A stretch of DNA of 64,000 nucleotides from Mesorhizobium ciceri WSM4083 (GTDB taxonomy: Bacteria > Pseudomonadota > Alphaproteobacteria > Rhizobiales > Rhizobiaceae). Below are positions 17,221 through 27,397 of this stretch, piece by piece. Within the stretch, counting starts at the first letter, position 1. Each line of letters starts with the position of its first letter. The stretch spans positions 310,181 through 374,180 of the forward strand of contig NZ_JAFG01000003.1 in the NCBI RefSeq assembly GCF_000519305.1. The letters are read 5' to 3'. The position numbers and the translations under genes are program-made. The notes beneath the pieces are model-generated. The model was not told where the DNA came from, searched no databases, and saw only the letters and a program-made list of their open reading frames with translations.

Positions 17221-18873
17221 TCAAGCCTGTTCGAGCCAGACCTTGCCGTAGTCGCGCTCGAAGGTCGGATGCATCTTGTAGTTCTGCACCGCCTTGACCG
17301 AGTGGCTGTAGAGCTTGCGCCAGTACGGCTGAATCATGATGCCGGAATCCTGCAGGATCTGCTCGATGTCCTTCATCATTTCCTTGCGCTTGGCGGCGTC
17401 GGCAACGGCGAGCGCCGCATTGAGCTTGGCATCCCATTCCGGATTCGACCAGCCGGCCTCGTTCCAGGCCTCGCCGGTGCGATAGGCGATGGCCAGAACT
17501 TGGACGCCGAGCGGGCGCATGTTCCAGTTGGTCATCGACAGCGGATACTTCGTCCAGTCGTTCCAGAACGTCGAACCCGGCAGAACGGTGCGCTTGACCT
17601 TGATGCCGGCGTCGCGCAGCTGGGCGGCGATCGCATCGCCGGTGTTCTTGTGCCAGTCTTCGTCGACCGTGATCAGCTCGTGTTCGAAGTCGGCCTGGCC
17701 GGCTTCCGCCATCAGCGCCTTCGCCTTGGCCGGATCACGGGCAACCTTGGGCAGCTCGTAATATTCCGGATGGATCGAGCAGACATGGTGGTTTTCGGCG
17801 ACCGAGCCGGCGTTGCCGTAGCCGAGCTGCAAGACGACGTTGTTGTCGACCGCAAGCTGCAGCGCGTTGCGCACCTTCTGGTCGCCATAGGGCTTGTTGT
17901 TGACGTTGGTGCGGCAGACGATGGTCGACGCGGTGACGATTTCCGACTTCACCAGGTCCATGCCGTCGAGGATCGACACGTAGTCGGCCGAAGTCTCGAA
18001 ATTGGTGTGCACTTCGCCGGCTTCGAAAGCGCTGACCATGGCTGCCGGATCGGTGCCGTAGTCGATGAATTCCAGGCCGTCGAGGAACACTTCGCCGTCC
18101 CACCACTTGTTGTCGGTGCGGCGCTTGTAGACCACCTTCTGACCGACATCGTAGGAGACGAGTTCGAACGGGCCGGTGCCGATCGGGCAGGCCTTGAAGT
18201 CGCCGCCCTTCTCATCGAAGGTCTTGTGGACGATGAGGCCGGGATAGTCGCACATGTTCGGAATCAGGGCGATGTCCGGCTTGGTGAGCTTCAGCACGAC
18301 CGTGTGGTCGTCCGGCTTGGTCACGGCGCTTTCGTCGAGCTTGTCGTCCTTGACCAGCGAGCCGAGACGGCCGGGCATGGAATTGCCTTCGGCTTTCTTG
18401 TCGGCCCAGCGCTTCAGGTTGAAGATGACGTCATCGGCGGTGAAGGCATCGCCATTCGACCAGGTGACACCCTTGCGCACATGCAGCGTGTACTGCGTGG
18501 CATCGTCGTTGACGTCCCAGCTTTCCAGCAGATAGGGGCGGAACGTGTATTCGGAGGTGTACTTGACCAGCGGCTCGAGCGCCTGGCGCTCGGCATTGGC
18601 GATTTCCGACCAGTCGGCCTTGCGTGGGTCCTTGGGATCCTTGATCCACTGGGCGATCTTCAGCGTGCCGCCCTTCTTGCCCTTTACCTCTTCGGCCTTC
18701 GCCGGCGTCGGATCGGCGAGGCCGAGCAAGCCGTAAGCCATTGCCGTCGATGCGCCGAAGACGCTGGCCATGGCCAGGAATTCGCGACGGTCCACCTTGC
18801 CTGCCTTGGCTTCTTCGGCCATTGCCAGGATGTGATCCGGAACGCGATCGCCATTACTCTTATAAATTGTCAT
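17221..18873 (-). CDS. Peptide-type ABC transporter substrate-binding protein
   Basis: This 550-residue family 5 extracellular solute-binding protein captures the substrate in the periplasm. The N-terminus has a twin-arginine motif ([15 protein letters not shown], about residues 28-42) followed by a hydrophobic stretch and an AKA-like cleavage region, so Tat export is likely. The mature part shows family hallmarks, such as GGTLKIAQ at its start and [18 protein letters not shown] lies 8 bases before ATG 18871-18873. First gene of the operon. The 266 bp upstream, to the tamB stop, hold its promoter region, but I recognise no defined site there. Confidence 0.92.
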   Translation of the reverse strand: MTIYKSNGDRVPDHILAMAEEAKAGKVDRREFLAMASVFGASTAMAYGLLGLADPTPAKAEEVKGKKGGTLKIAQWIKDPKDPRKADWSEIANAERQALEPLVKYTSEYTFRPYLLESWDVNDDATQYTLHVRKGVTWSNGDAFTADDVIFNLKRWADKKAEGNSMPGRLGSLVKDDKLDESAVTKPDDHTVVLKLTKPDIALIPNMCDYPGLIVHKTFDEKGGDFKACPIGTGPFELVSYDVGQKVVYKRRTDNKWWDGEVFLDGLEFIDYGTDPAAMVSAFEAGEVHTNFETSADYVSILDGMDLVKSEIVTASTIVCRTNVNNKPYGDQKVRNALQLAVDNNVVLQLGYGNAGSVAENHHVCSIHPEYYELPKVARDPAKAKALMAEAGQADFEHELITVDEDWHKNTGDAIAAQLRDAGIKVKRTVLPGSTFWNDWTKYPLSMTNWNMRPLGVQVLAIAYRTGEAWNEAGWSNPEWDAKLNAALAVADAAKRKEMMKDIEQILQDSGIMIQPYWRKLYSHSVKAVQNYKMHPTFERDYGKVWLEQA

Positions 18874-19139
18874 GACTTAACTCCCATTGTTGGCTTTCCG
18901 CCTTTTAACATTCCGCATCCAGGCCATGATGTCAAAGACGGCGTGGATTGAGAACATGTTAGGGAATGTGCAACTTTGAAAGGGGAGCGGTTCGCGTGAT
19001 AACGACAGTCTTGGCGCAAATTTGCTACTGTCCGACGGATTCTTCTGGAATCTCGATAGTCGATTAAACTGAGACATTTACTCCAGCCCGGACAGCGCCA
19101 GAATCGATCCATCATGAGGCCAAAAGTCCCGCCGAACTA

Positions 19140-22100
19140 TCAGTATTCCTTCTCGTAGAAGATGCCGCCCTTGGCTTCGCCGGCATCGTTGGCCTCGCCG
19201 CGCAGCTTGACGCCGCGCCCGACATTGAGGTCGATCGTCGCCTTCCCCGAGCCCGGCTTGTCACCCTTCTGGATCGTGACATAGGTGCGGTCGTTGAGGT
19301 ATTTGCCGGCCGAAACCGCCGTGCCGCCCTGGTCGTCGGTGGTGACGTCGAGATCGTCGACGCCAATGGCGCTGCGCAGGTTTTCCAGCAGCGACGTCGA
19401 GCCGCCGACGCCGGCCAGTTGCCCGGCGGCCTCGGCCAACTGGGCGATCTGGAGCGGCGACAGGTTCGACATCGAGCGCCCGAAGATCAATTGCGCCAGC
19501 ACCTCGTCCTCGGGCAGCGCCGGCACCGAGGAGAAGGTGAACTTCGGATTGGTCGCCTCGCCCGACACCACGATGGTGACGGTGGCGCCGGTCGTCGTCG
19601 TGGTCGCCGTCAAATTGAGATAGGGCACCAGCGAGCCGGAAAATCCGACCGTGCCTTCGGTGAAGGTCAGCCGCTTGCCGAGGATCGACAGCCGTCCGCG
19701 CTGCAGGGTGAAGGTGCCGACCGCTTGCGGCGACGAGGCCGGGCCAGTCAACTTCAGCGAGCCGCCAAGTTCGGCATCGACGCCCCTGCCCTGGATGAAG
19801 ATCTGGTTCGGCGCGTTGACCGTGACATCGAGCGCAAGGCCGCTACCGCCGCCCTTGCCGCTGGTCGTCGGCGGCCGCAGCGCCTTGTCCTGTGCCTTGA
19901 CCGCACCCGGCGCGTTCTTGTGCTTGACGTCGAGCGCTGCCAGCGAGCCCGGCAACTTGTCCGGAACGGTGATCACCGTCTTGGCAAGATTGACGGTGCC
20001 GGCAATCACCGGTGCGGAGGTCAGCGGTCCCTTGATCGTCAGGTCGCCGCCGAGATTGGCGGTCACCACCCTGCCGTCCGTATAGCGGCCGTCGACCAGC
20101 TTGATCGACAAATCGGCCGGGAAACCCTGCGCCGGGTTGATGCCGACCGTGCCGCTGGCCGACAGGCTGCCGCGCGTCGACAGCGTTCCGGTCACCCGGT
20201 TTATCCTGGCGACGCCGCCGGCAATCGAGATATCGGCGGCGAGATCGTTGACGGCGAGGCCCGAACGCGCATCGACCAGGCGCGCACCGGAGGTGGTAAC
20301 GCTGCCGCCGATGACAGGCGACGAAGCGGGACCACGCACCTGCACGTTGACATTGGCGGTTCCAGACAGCGACAGGCCCTGCGCGGCAAGCTTCTGGCTG
20401 AGCAGGCCGAACGGCACGACGCCATTGAAGTCGAGCGCCAGTGCCGGCGTGCCGGCCGTCGTCACGCTGCCGCCACCCTTGAGGCCAAGGCCGGCGCCAT
20501 CGCCGACATTGGCATTGAACGTCAGCTTGTTGGCGCCGAAGGTGCCCGACGAGGAGATACTGACCGCACCGACACCGGCACCGCGGGTCTGTGAGGTCTG
20601 CACGCCGGCGGCGTCGAGATTGAAGGCAATGGCGGGATTTGCCGGCGCGCCCGTCACCTTGACCGTGCCCGAAATCGAGCCGGCGGCGTCGAGCCCCGGC
20701 GAGAAACTGTTGGCCAGCGACATCGGCACCCGCGCCAGCGTCGCATTGATGTCGAGCGCCGTGCCGACCTTGCCGGTCACCGTCGCCGTGCCACCGCCAA
20801 GGTTGAGCACCAGCCTGTCCAGCGTCGTCGTGCCATTGGCGATGCTGACGGTCGAGGCCTGGGCAATGGCCGCCTTGATGCCCTGGACGGTCGCCTGGCC
20901 GGAGGCAAGCTCGATGGTCGTCGTGCCGTTTGCCACTTTCACCCGGCCCGCGGCCTGTGCGGGAATGCCCTTGACGGTTGCGCCGCCGGAAAAGCCGGTC
21001 CAGTCGCCGTCGCGCTTCAAATCGACATCGATGCCGCTGATCACGGTGCCGCCCGAAATGACGGTGTCGGCGCGGATCTTTCCGGAGATCACGGGCGCCG
21101 CCAGATAGTTGGCGACAAGCGCATCGATCGAGACGGCTTTCGCCTGCAGGTCGCCCCGCGTAATCGACGCGGTCGCCGCCTTGATGGCGACCTGGGGTGC
21201 TGCGCCATTCTTCGAAAAGGCGATCGTGCCACGTACGTCGCCTTCGGCCTTCTCCAGGGCAAGTGCCGCCAGCGGGCCGATATCGGGCAGGTCGAGCGCG
21301 ATGGTGCCGACCGGCACGAACTTCTCGTCCAGCGCCAGATCGCCGGAAATCCTGTTCTTGCCGAGCGACAGCAGCAGGCCGTTGATGGCGCTCTTGCCGT
21401 CAGCCGTCGCCAGCACCGCGCTGCCTTGCAGCGCCTGGCCGGCGACATTGCCGGTCAGCTGCACATTCGCCGCCGGATTGGCGGCATCGGCCTTGCCGGT
21501 GGCGGTCAGCTTCAGCCCGGTGATCTCTCGCGCCGCCACGAGAAGGCGGTCGCTGTCGACCGTCAGTGACAGATTCGGCGCGGTGGCCGGCCCCTGTGCG
21601 TTCAACGCAAAGGCGATGGCGCCCTTGGCGTCTTTCGACAGCAGCGAAATGTCGCTCAGCGCGCCCTTGATGTCGGCGGCGACCTTGTTGTCGGCAAGGC
21701 TGGCTTGCCCGTCGGCGGTCAGCGCGCCCGAGGTCAGCTTCAATCCGCCTATGTTGATACTGCCATTGGGGTCGCGCTTCAGCGTGGCGCTGATCTCAGC
21801 GCGCTCGCCAAGCATGCCGCGCGCCGCCGCCGGCAAGGCCGATGATGGGGCGTCCGCCTTCAGATTGAGGTCGATGGCACCGTCACGCAGCGATACCTGG
21901 CCGGCGACCTGGCTGTTCAGGGCATCGCTCTTGAGCGAGCCGCTGTCTATGGCAACCGCATCGGCTGTCAGCCGACCGCTGAGCGCTGCCGTGACCTTGC
22001 CGGCGATCAGCGGCGCAATCACCGGATTGTCGAGACCGACCTTGTCCACCGACACTGTGCCGGAAACCGGCCCTGCACGGTTCTTGAGGTCGAACGCATC

Positions 22101-25100
22101 CGAGTGCAACGCCAGGGCAAGCCCCTCCACCCTCGCCGGACTGGTGACGATCGAGGGCAGGATCGCGGAGATATCCAGGCGGGCCCGCGTGCTCTCGCCC
22201 GCCACCTTTGCCGACAAGGACTGGATCTCGATTTTAACCGGGCTCTCGGCGCTGCCGACAGTCAGGGGCAGGCTGGGGCCGGATGATATGAGATCGAGCG
22301 CAAAATCGCTGGCGCCGTTCGGATTGAGGGTGCCGGTCGCCTTGCCGGAAATCTTGTCGCCGGTCAGCGTCGCCTGATCGAGCATCACGCCGCCGGCCAA
22401 GGTGTAGCTGCCGGCCGCATCGACGGCGAGCGGCCCGAGCCCGGCCTGCCGGGTCTGGCTGGTTTCGATACCGGCCAGTTGCGCATTGAAGCGGACATCG
22501 GGCGCGGCCGGCGGTCCGGTCACACCAGCCGTGCCGCTGAGCGTGCCCACGGCATCGAGGCCGGGCGAAAATTCATTGGCGAGCGCCGCCGGCAGTGCCG
22601 AAAATTCCGCCGCGAGGTCGAGCGTCTGACCGGCAGTGCCCGACAGCGTCACCGAACCGCCGCCGACATCGAGCGCCAGTTTCTCGATGCTGGCCGTGCC
22701 GTTGGCGATGCTCAGTGTCGACGCCTGGGCGATTGCCGCCTTGATGCCGCGAACCGTCGCCTCGCCCGAGGCAATCTCGACACTCGTCGTGCCGTCGGCG
22801 ATCTTCACCCGGCCGGCAGCGGTCGCCGGAATGCCCGCTATGGTGGCGCCACCGGTAAAATTGGTCCAGTCGCCGTCGCGCTTCAGGTCGACGGCGATGC
22901 CGCCGATTTCGGTGGTTCCGGAGGTGACACTGTCGGCCTTGATTGAACCCGCGATCGCCGGCGCCTTGAGATAATTGGCGATCAGTGCATTGACGGTGAT
23001 GGCCTTGGCCGTCACGTCGCCACGCGCGATCGACGTGCTCTTGGCATCGATCGCGACGGAGGGCACGTCGCCCTCCTTGGCAAAGCGGATAATGCCGTCG
23101 ATGTCGCCCGTCACCGCCTGGCCGGCCAGTGCGGCCAACTGGTCGATGGCGGGCGCGTCGAGCGTCAGCGTGCCCAGCGGCATATACTTGTCGTCCAGCG
23201 CAAGATCGCCCGAGACCTTGTTGTCGCCCAGCGAGACCAGGAATCCGTTGATCGAACGCTTGCCTTCGCTCGTCACCAGTGCTGCCTTGATGTCGAGCGG
23301 CTGGTCGTCGACGGAGCCGGTCAGCGAGACATTGGCGGCGGGACTGGTGATATCGGCCTTGCCGCCCGCCGTCAGCTTGATGCTCTTCACCGTGCGGCCC
23401 GATGCCGTCAGGCTGTCGCTATCGGCGGTAACCGTGAAATCCGGCGCCGTCATGGCGCCACTTGCCGACAGCGCGAAATCGATGCCACCGGCAACCGGCA
23501 CGCCGACCGTCGGCGACAGCACGGAAACGTCGCCCAATTTGCCCTTGATGTCGGCCTGGATGTCGGTGCCCTGCATGCTGGCCGTGCCGGCGGCGCTGAG
23601 CGTGCCGGACGTGAACTCGATCGAATTGGCGGCGAAGGACCCTTGTGGATCGCGGGCCGCGCTGGCCGAGAATTTCACCCGGGCGCCGAGTACCGAGGCG
23701 ATCTGCGGCGGAAAGGCCGTCGCCACGGCATCCGCGTTCATTTTCAACTGCATCGACAGGTCGGCAAGCGCCACCGTCGCCGTCAGCGAGGCGTTGAGCG
23801 CGTCGGAACGCAGCGTGCCCTGGTCGATGGCAATGGCATCCTTGCTGACCGACCCGGCCAGATCGACATCGATCTTGCCGGTGATCAGCGGCGCCAGCGT
23901 CGCCACGTCGGTCTTGAGGCCGCCCGCCTGCAGCTTGACGGTGACCGGCCCGGCGCGGTTCTGGATGTCAAAACCATCGGAATGGATCTGGGCCGTCAGA
24001 TCGTCCAGCCGCGTGCCGCCGGCGACGATGGAAACGAAGGAGGCACCGATGTCGATGATCGGCGCCTTGCCGTCGCCGAAGGCGCGGGCGGTGGCATTGC
24101 TGATCGCCAGCGTGATGGGCTGCGCCTTGCTGCCGACGCTGATCACCACGGGCGGCCCCTTGGCGGCGAGTTCGACCGAGAGGTCGCTGGCGCCGGCAGG
24201 ATCGACAATGCCGGTCGCGGTGCCGTGGACCGCATCGCTGTCGATGTTGGCGCGGTCGACACTGACGCCACCGGCCGATGTGGCGGTGCCGGCAATGTCG
24301 AAACTGGTCTTGCCGGCAAACAGCGGCTTCAAATTCTCAGGCAGGAAGCGAGCGAAATCGCCGTCGCCCTTGGCCTCGATATGATTGCCCTTGTCGGTCA
24401 GTTGGTGGCGACCCGTCAGCTGGGTGACGATCTTGCCGTCGACCGAGAACGTGCCGATGCCGTTCCAATTGGCGAGCGGACCCGTGCCCGAAACATTTAT
24501 GTCGACCGGTGGCGTATCGGGCAGCTTGAGCAGATTGGCGATGATGCCGCCTGCCGGCTCCGAGGCCTTCAGGTCGAGATCGAGCCTGTTGTCCGCCGGC
24601 GCAAAGTGGATCTTGGCGTCGACATTGCCTTGCTTGCCGTCATGGCGGGTGATGTTGAGCGCCGTCTCGACCGCCAGTGGTGCGGCATCGGCCTTGACCG
24701 ATCCCTTTGCCGCAAGCTCGGCGATGCCGCTGCCGGCAAGGTCTTGGCCAAGCGCGATCTCGGGCAGGTCGATCTGCTTGATGTCGATGGAAACCGGCAG
24801 CGTCGTCGTGCCGCCGCTCGGCGCGGGCTGCGTGCTGGCCACCGGCAATCGCGCCAGTTCAATACGCTCGGCAGCGATACGGTCGGCGCTGAAGTTTTTC
24901 GACAGCAGGGCCAGTGGCGACCAGTCCAAGGCGACCTTGCGCGCCACCAGCCAGGCGCCCTCGCGGTCCTCCAGCACGACATGGTCGACGCTGAGCGCTC
25001 CGGACCAGATGCCGTCTATGCCACTGACCGTGATCTTGCGGTCGTCGTTCGAAGCCAGCCGCGAAATGATGCCGGCGAGATTGTCGCGGCCGCGCTCGGT

Positions 25101-25193
25101 CTTGGTCAGCACCACCAGCGCGCCGATCGCTCCCGCAACCACGATCAGCAGGGTGTAGAGAACAATGCGGAGGATGCGCCAGACTGTTTTCAT
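19140..25193 (-). CDS. tamB: Translocation and assembly module protein TamB
   Basis: This 2017-residue protein has one N-terminal membrane anchor (residues 7-30) and then a long beta-rich repetitive body, ending in the conserved DUF490 domain with the terminal aromatic GGIFYEKEY. TamB spans the periplasm and works with outer-membrane TamA in outer-membrane protein or lipid delivery. It is far longer than the roughly 1260 residues of E. coli TamB. Much of the excess is a tandem duplication: residues about 301-925 and 926-1550 align along their whole length, for instance LKRDGDWTNFTGGATIAGIP against LKRDGDWTGFSGGATVKGIP. The gene starts 3 bp after the tamA stop, clearly one operon. Confidence 0.94.
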   Translation of the reverse strand: MKTVWRILRIVLYTLLIVVAGAIGALVVLTKTERGRDNLAGIISRLASNDDRKITVSGIDGIWSGALSVDHVVLEDREGAWLVARKVALDWSPLALLSKNFSADRIAAERIELARLPVASTQPAPSGGTTTLPVSIDIKQIDLPEIALGQDLAGSGIAELAAKGSVKADAAPLAVETALNITRHDGKQGNVDAKIHFAPADNRLDLDLKASEPAGGIIANLLKLPDTPPVDINVSGTGPLANWNGIGTFSVDGKIVTQLTGRHQLTDKGNHIEAKGDGDFARFLPENLKPLFAGKTSFDIAGTATSAGGVSVDRANIDSDAVHGTATGIVDPAGASDLSVELAAKGPPVVISVGSKAQPITLAISNATARAFGDGKAPIIDIGASFVSIVAGGTRLDDLTAQIHSDGFDIQNRAGPVTVKLQAGGLKTDVATLAPLITGKIDVDLAGSVSKDAIAIDQGTLRSDALNASLTATVALADLSMQLKMNADAVATAFPPQIASVLGARVKFSASAARDPQGSFAANSIEFTSGTLSAAGTASMQGTDIQADIKGKLGDVSVLSPTVGVPVAGGIDFALSASGAMTAPDFTVTADSDSLTASGRTVKSIKLTAGGKADITSPAANVSLTGSVDDQPLDIKAALVTSEGKRSINGFLVSLGDNKVSGDLALDDKYMPLGTLTLDAPAIDQLAALAGQAVTGDIDGIIRFAKEGDVPSVAIDAKSTSIARGDVTAKAITVNALIANYLKAPAIAGSIKADSVTSGTTEIGGIAVDLKRDGDWTNFTGGATIAGIPATAAGRVKIADGTTSVEIASGEATVRGIKAAIAQASTLSIANGTASIEKLALDVGGGSVTLSGTAGQTLDLAAEFSALPAALANEFSPGLDAVGTLSGTAGVTGPPAAPDVRFNAQLAGIETSQTRQAGLGPLAVDAAGSYTLAGGVMLDQATLTGDKISGKATGTLNPNGASDFALDLISSGPSLPLTVGSAESPVKIEIQSLSAKVAGESTRARLDISAILPSIVTSPARVEGLALALHSDAFDLKNRAGPVSGTVSVDKVGLDNPVIAPLIAGKVTAALSGRLTADAVAIDSGSLKSDALNSQVAGQVSLRDGAIDLNLKADAPSSALPAAARGMLGERAEISATLKRDPNGSINIGGLKLTSGALTADGQASLADNKVAADIKGALSDISLLSKDAKGAIAFALNAQGPATAPNLSLTVDSDRLLVAAREITGLKLTATGKADAANPAANVQLTGNVAGQALQGSAVLATADGKSAINGLLLSLGKNRISGDLALDEKFVPVGTIALDLPDIGPLAALALEKAEGDVRGTIAFSKNGAAPQVAIKAATASITRGDLQAKAVSIDALVANYLAAPVISGKIRADTVISGGTVISGIDVDLKRDGDWTGFSGGATVKGIPAQAAGRVKVANGTTTIELASGQATVQGIKAAIAQASTVSIANGTTTLDRLVLNLGGGTATVTGKVGTALDINATLARVPMSLANSFSPGLDAAGSISGTVKVTGAPANPAIAFNLDAAGVQTSQTRGAGVGAVSISSSGTFGANKLTFNANVGDGAGLGLKGGGSVTTAGTPALALDFNGVVPFGLLSQKLAAQGLSLSGTANVNVQVRGPASSPVIGGSVTTSGARLVDARSGLAVNDLAADISIAGGVARINRVTGTLSTRGSLSASGTVGINPAQGFPADLSIKLVDGRYTDGRVVTANLGGDLTIKGPLTSAPVIAGTVNLAKTVITVPDKLPGSLAALDVKHKNAPGAVKAQDKALRPPTTSGKGGGSGLALDVTVNAPNQIFIQGRGVDAELGGSLKLTGPASSPQAVGTFTLQRGRLSILGKRLTFTEGTVGFSGSLVPYLNLTATTTTTGATVTIVVSGEATNPKFTFSSVPALPEDEVLAQLIFGRSMSNLSPLQIAQLAEAAGQLAGVGGSTSLLENLRSAIGVDDLDVTTDDQGGTAVSAGKYLNDRTYVTIQKGDKPGSGKATIDLNVGRGVKLRGEANDAGEAKGGIFYEKEY
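20544..24293 (-). repeat. Tandem intragenic duplication within tamB
   Basis: Two units of about 1875 bp (about 22419-24293 and 20544-22418) encode aligned 625-residue segments. Shared landmarks in the same order include HSDGFDIQNRAGPV/HSDAFDLKNRAGPV, SGDLALDDKYMPLGT/SGDLALDEKFVPVGT and IKAAIAQASTLSIANGT/IKAAIAQASTVSIANGT. Boundaries are estimated by eye. Confidence 0.8.
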
Positions 25194-25196
25194 CGC

Positions 25197-27125
25197 TCAG
25201 AATGCCTGTCCGATGCCGGCATAGATGCCGAAATGCGGGTCACCCGGATCGCGATTGAGCGGCACCGCGGCATCGATGCGCAGCGGCCCGAACGGCGTGA
25301 CATAGCGCAGGCCGACGCCGGCGCCGACCTTGACATCGGAGAAATCGGGAACCGATTTGGTCGACACGGTGCCGGCGTCGACGAACGGCACGATGCCGAT
25401 CGTGTCGGTGATGGCGATGCGCATCTCGACCGAGGTTTCGAAGAAGGACAGGCCGCCGATCGGCTGGCCGGTGAAATCCTTCGGACCGATGCCCTGATAG
25501 GCGTAGCCGCGCACCGAACCGCCGCCACCGGAATAGAAGCGCCGGTCGGCCGGCACATGTTCGAGGCTGGTGCCGACGATCGAACCGATGGCGACACGTT
25601 CGGCCAGCACGAACTTCGAAGCCGAATCCAGCGACTGATAGGCCGACCCTTCGCCCTTCAGCTTCAGGAACGCCGCACCGCTCAAAATGTCGTAGCTCGG
25701 CTCGGCATAGGCCAGCACCCGGAAGCCGCTGGTCGAGTTCAGCCGGTTATCCCGGTTGTCGTAGACATATTGCAGCGGAATGCTGGCGATCAGGTATTTG
25801 TGCTTGCCGAAGGCGTCGTGGATGCGTGAATAGTCGAGTGCTACCTCGGCGGAAACCGTCTGCTTCTTGGTGAGTTCGTAGGACAGCCCGGTGCTGCCCT
25901 TGACCGAGAAATGGTCATAGGCATCAGGATGTTCGAGCACCGTCTTGACGCCGGCGAAGAACTTCGATGCCGGTCCGATCACGCCCGGCTTTTCGAACAT
26001 GATGCCGGCATTGTAGTTGAGTTCGCCGAGATCGTTGCTGCCAATGCCGCTGATCTTGCCCTCGATGCGCAGCTTCTCGGCCCGGCCGAACAAATTGCGG
26101 TGGCCCCAATAGCCCTCAAGGCCCAGCCCCTCGGTGTTGGAAAAAGTACCGCCGACGCCGAAATAGCGTGGCTTGCGCTCGCTGACCTGGACGCCGATGG
26201 GAATGTTGCCGGCGGCATCGAGCGCGTCGGCTTCCTTGAACGTCACGCTGTTGAAGACCTCGAGCGCCAGCAGCCGGTCGCGCGCGTCGTCGATCTCTTG
26301 CGGCGAGTATTGCCGGCCGCGCTTGAGGCCGGTCATGTATTCGGTGAAGTCGCGGTCGACCTTTTCGGTGCCTTCCACCGTGGTGTCACCATAGCCGGCG
26401 ACCGGCCCGGCGGCGACCGTCAGCGTCACGTCGAGCGTCGAGGTGGCATGGTCGGCGACGATCTGGCGGTCGGTCACCTTGGCCAGCGGTCTGCCCTCCT
26501 CCTTCAGCGCCCGCACGATCAGGGCCTCAGCCTTGAGCACAGCGCCGGATCCGGCATCGCCGCCTGAAATCAGGCCGTAATCGGCGCTCATCAGCCCTGC
26601 CGCATCGCCCTCAAGGTGGATATTGCCCAAGGTGAATTTCGGCCCGGTGGCAATGTCGATGACCACGGGAACCGGCTGCGGCCCCTTGAATTCGGCATCC
26701 GGCGGCAAATCGTCGAGCGGCTTGCCGTCGATGGTGACGGTGACGACGCCTTCGTAACGGGCATCGGCATAGAGCGCGGCGACAAGCTGTTCGCGGTCGC
26801 TGCGCGCCTTGGCCATCAGCCCGAGCGAGCCTGAAACCGGACGCTCCTCGTCACTCTTCAGCGCAGAGGCATTTTCGAGCTTCTTGACCAGATCCTTGTC
26901 GGCGTCGGGGGCGGAAATGGTCACGGCGTAGCGCAGGGGATCGACGATATCGGCATCCTCGTCGCTGGACGACCCCCACAGCTTGATGCCGAAAAGCTCG
27001 AAAGCGGCCGCCGGGCGCGATTCGGCGACGAGCACGGTCGAGCACATCATGGCCAGCAGCAGGGCGCGCGGAAGCGCACGCCCTGGCGCGCGACCTCCTG
27101 ACATCTGCTCTTCATGCGCCGGCAT
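25197..27125 (-). CDS. tamA: Translocation and assembly module outer-membrane protein TamA
   Basis: This 642-residue Omp85-family protein has a signal peptide ending near AAAFELFG (about residue 41), POTRA domains over roughly residues 60-290 and a C-terminal 16-strand barrel ending in the outer-membrane sorting signal FGIYAGIGQAF with its terminal phenylalanine. The (V/I)RGY motif of Omp85 proteins is visible as SVRGYAYQG. TamA forms the outer-membrane half of the TAM complex with TamB, encoded 3 bp downstream. ATG 27123-27125 is used; a later in-frame ATG at 27104 would also leave a usable signal sequence. The divergent alpha-2-macroglobulin gene lies 272 bp away. Confidence 0.93.
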   Translation of the reverse strand: MPAHEEQMSGGRAPGRALPRALLLAMMCSTVLVAESRPAAAFELFGIKLWGSSSDEDADIVDPLRYAVTISAPDADKDLVKKLENASALKSDEERPVSGSLGLMAKARSDREQLVAALYADARYEGVVTVTIDGKPLDDLPPDAEFKGPQPVPVVIDIATGPKFTLGNIHLEGDAAGLMSADYGLISGGDAGSGAVLKAEALIVRALKEEGRPLAKVTDRQIVADHATSTLDVTLTVAAGPVAGYGDTTVEGTEKVDRDFTEYMTGLKRGRQYSPQEIDDARDRLLALEVFNSVTFKEADALDAAGNIPIGVQVSERKPRYFGVGGTFSNTEGLGLEGYWGHRNLFGRAEKLRIEGKISGIGSNDLGELNYNAGIMFEKPGVIGPASKFFAGVKTVLEHPDAYDHFSVKGSTGLSYELTKKQTVSAEVALDYSRIHDAFGKHKYLIASIPLQYVYDNRDNRLNSTSGFRVLAYAEPSYDILSGAAFLKLKGEGSAYQSLDSASKFVLAERVAIGSIVGTSLEHVPADRRFYSGGGGSVRGYAYQGIGPKDFTGQPIGGLSFFETSVEMRIAITDTIGIVPFVDAGTVSTKSVPDFSDVKVGAGVGLRYVTPFGPLRIDAAVPLNRDPGDPHFGIYAGIGQAF

Positions 27126-27337
27126 TAAGACAACCTAGATTACAAAACTAAAATTGGAATGAAGTTCTGAAGCGCTCGTAAAGGGGCCACAATCCAATTG
27201 TCTGAAATAGGGCGGGCTTGGAATTCACACCTTTTGCGTCGCCGCAAGAAAGCGTGATCCCCTGTCCTATGGAGGTACTACCGGTCATCGGCCGGAAAGG
27301 AAACCGTTGGCAGGCGGAACCCTGCCGCGTCCTCGTG

Positions 27338-27366
27338 TTGACAAGCCTGACTGAAGCTTGATCATG
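27338..27366 (+). promoter_or_regulatory. Possible promoter of the alpha-2-macroglobulin gene
   Basis: A perfect TTGACA -35 hexamer (27338-27343) is followed after 17 bp by a weak -10-like ATCATG. A strong GGAGGGG ribosome binding site lies just before ATG 27398. This is the only defined signal I see in the 272-bp tamA/alpha-2-macroglobulin gap. Confidence 0.3.
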
Positions 27367-27397
27367 CCCGGACGTCAGCTGTGTCTGGAGGGGTGTT

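Noticed and set aside
17084-17232. Repeat of GATGCGATCAA(C/G)CCTGTT at about 17084 and 17213, suggesting a duplicated gene end
   Set aside because: The match extends for only about 19 bp before it fades, too short to claim a duplication of the binding-protein gene end.
17050-18951. Antisense frame of 633 codons opposite the peptide-binding protein gene
   Set aside because: Same codon-bias shadow effect. The minus strand encodes a complete family 5 binding protein with a Tat signal.
19419-25829. Several long plus-strand frames opposite tamB and tamA
   Set aside because: They mirror the repetitive tamB sequence and show no start signals, domains or operon fit.
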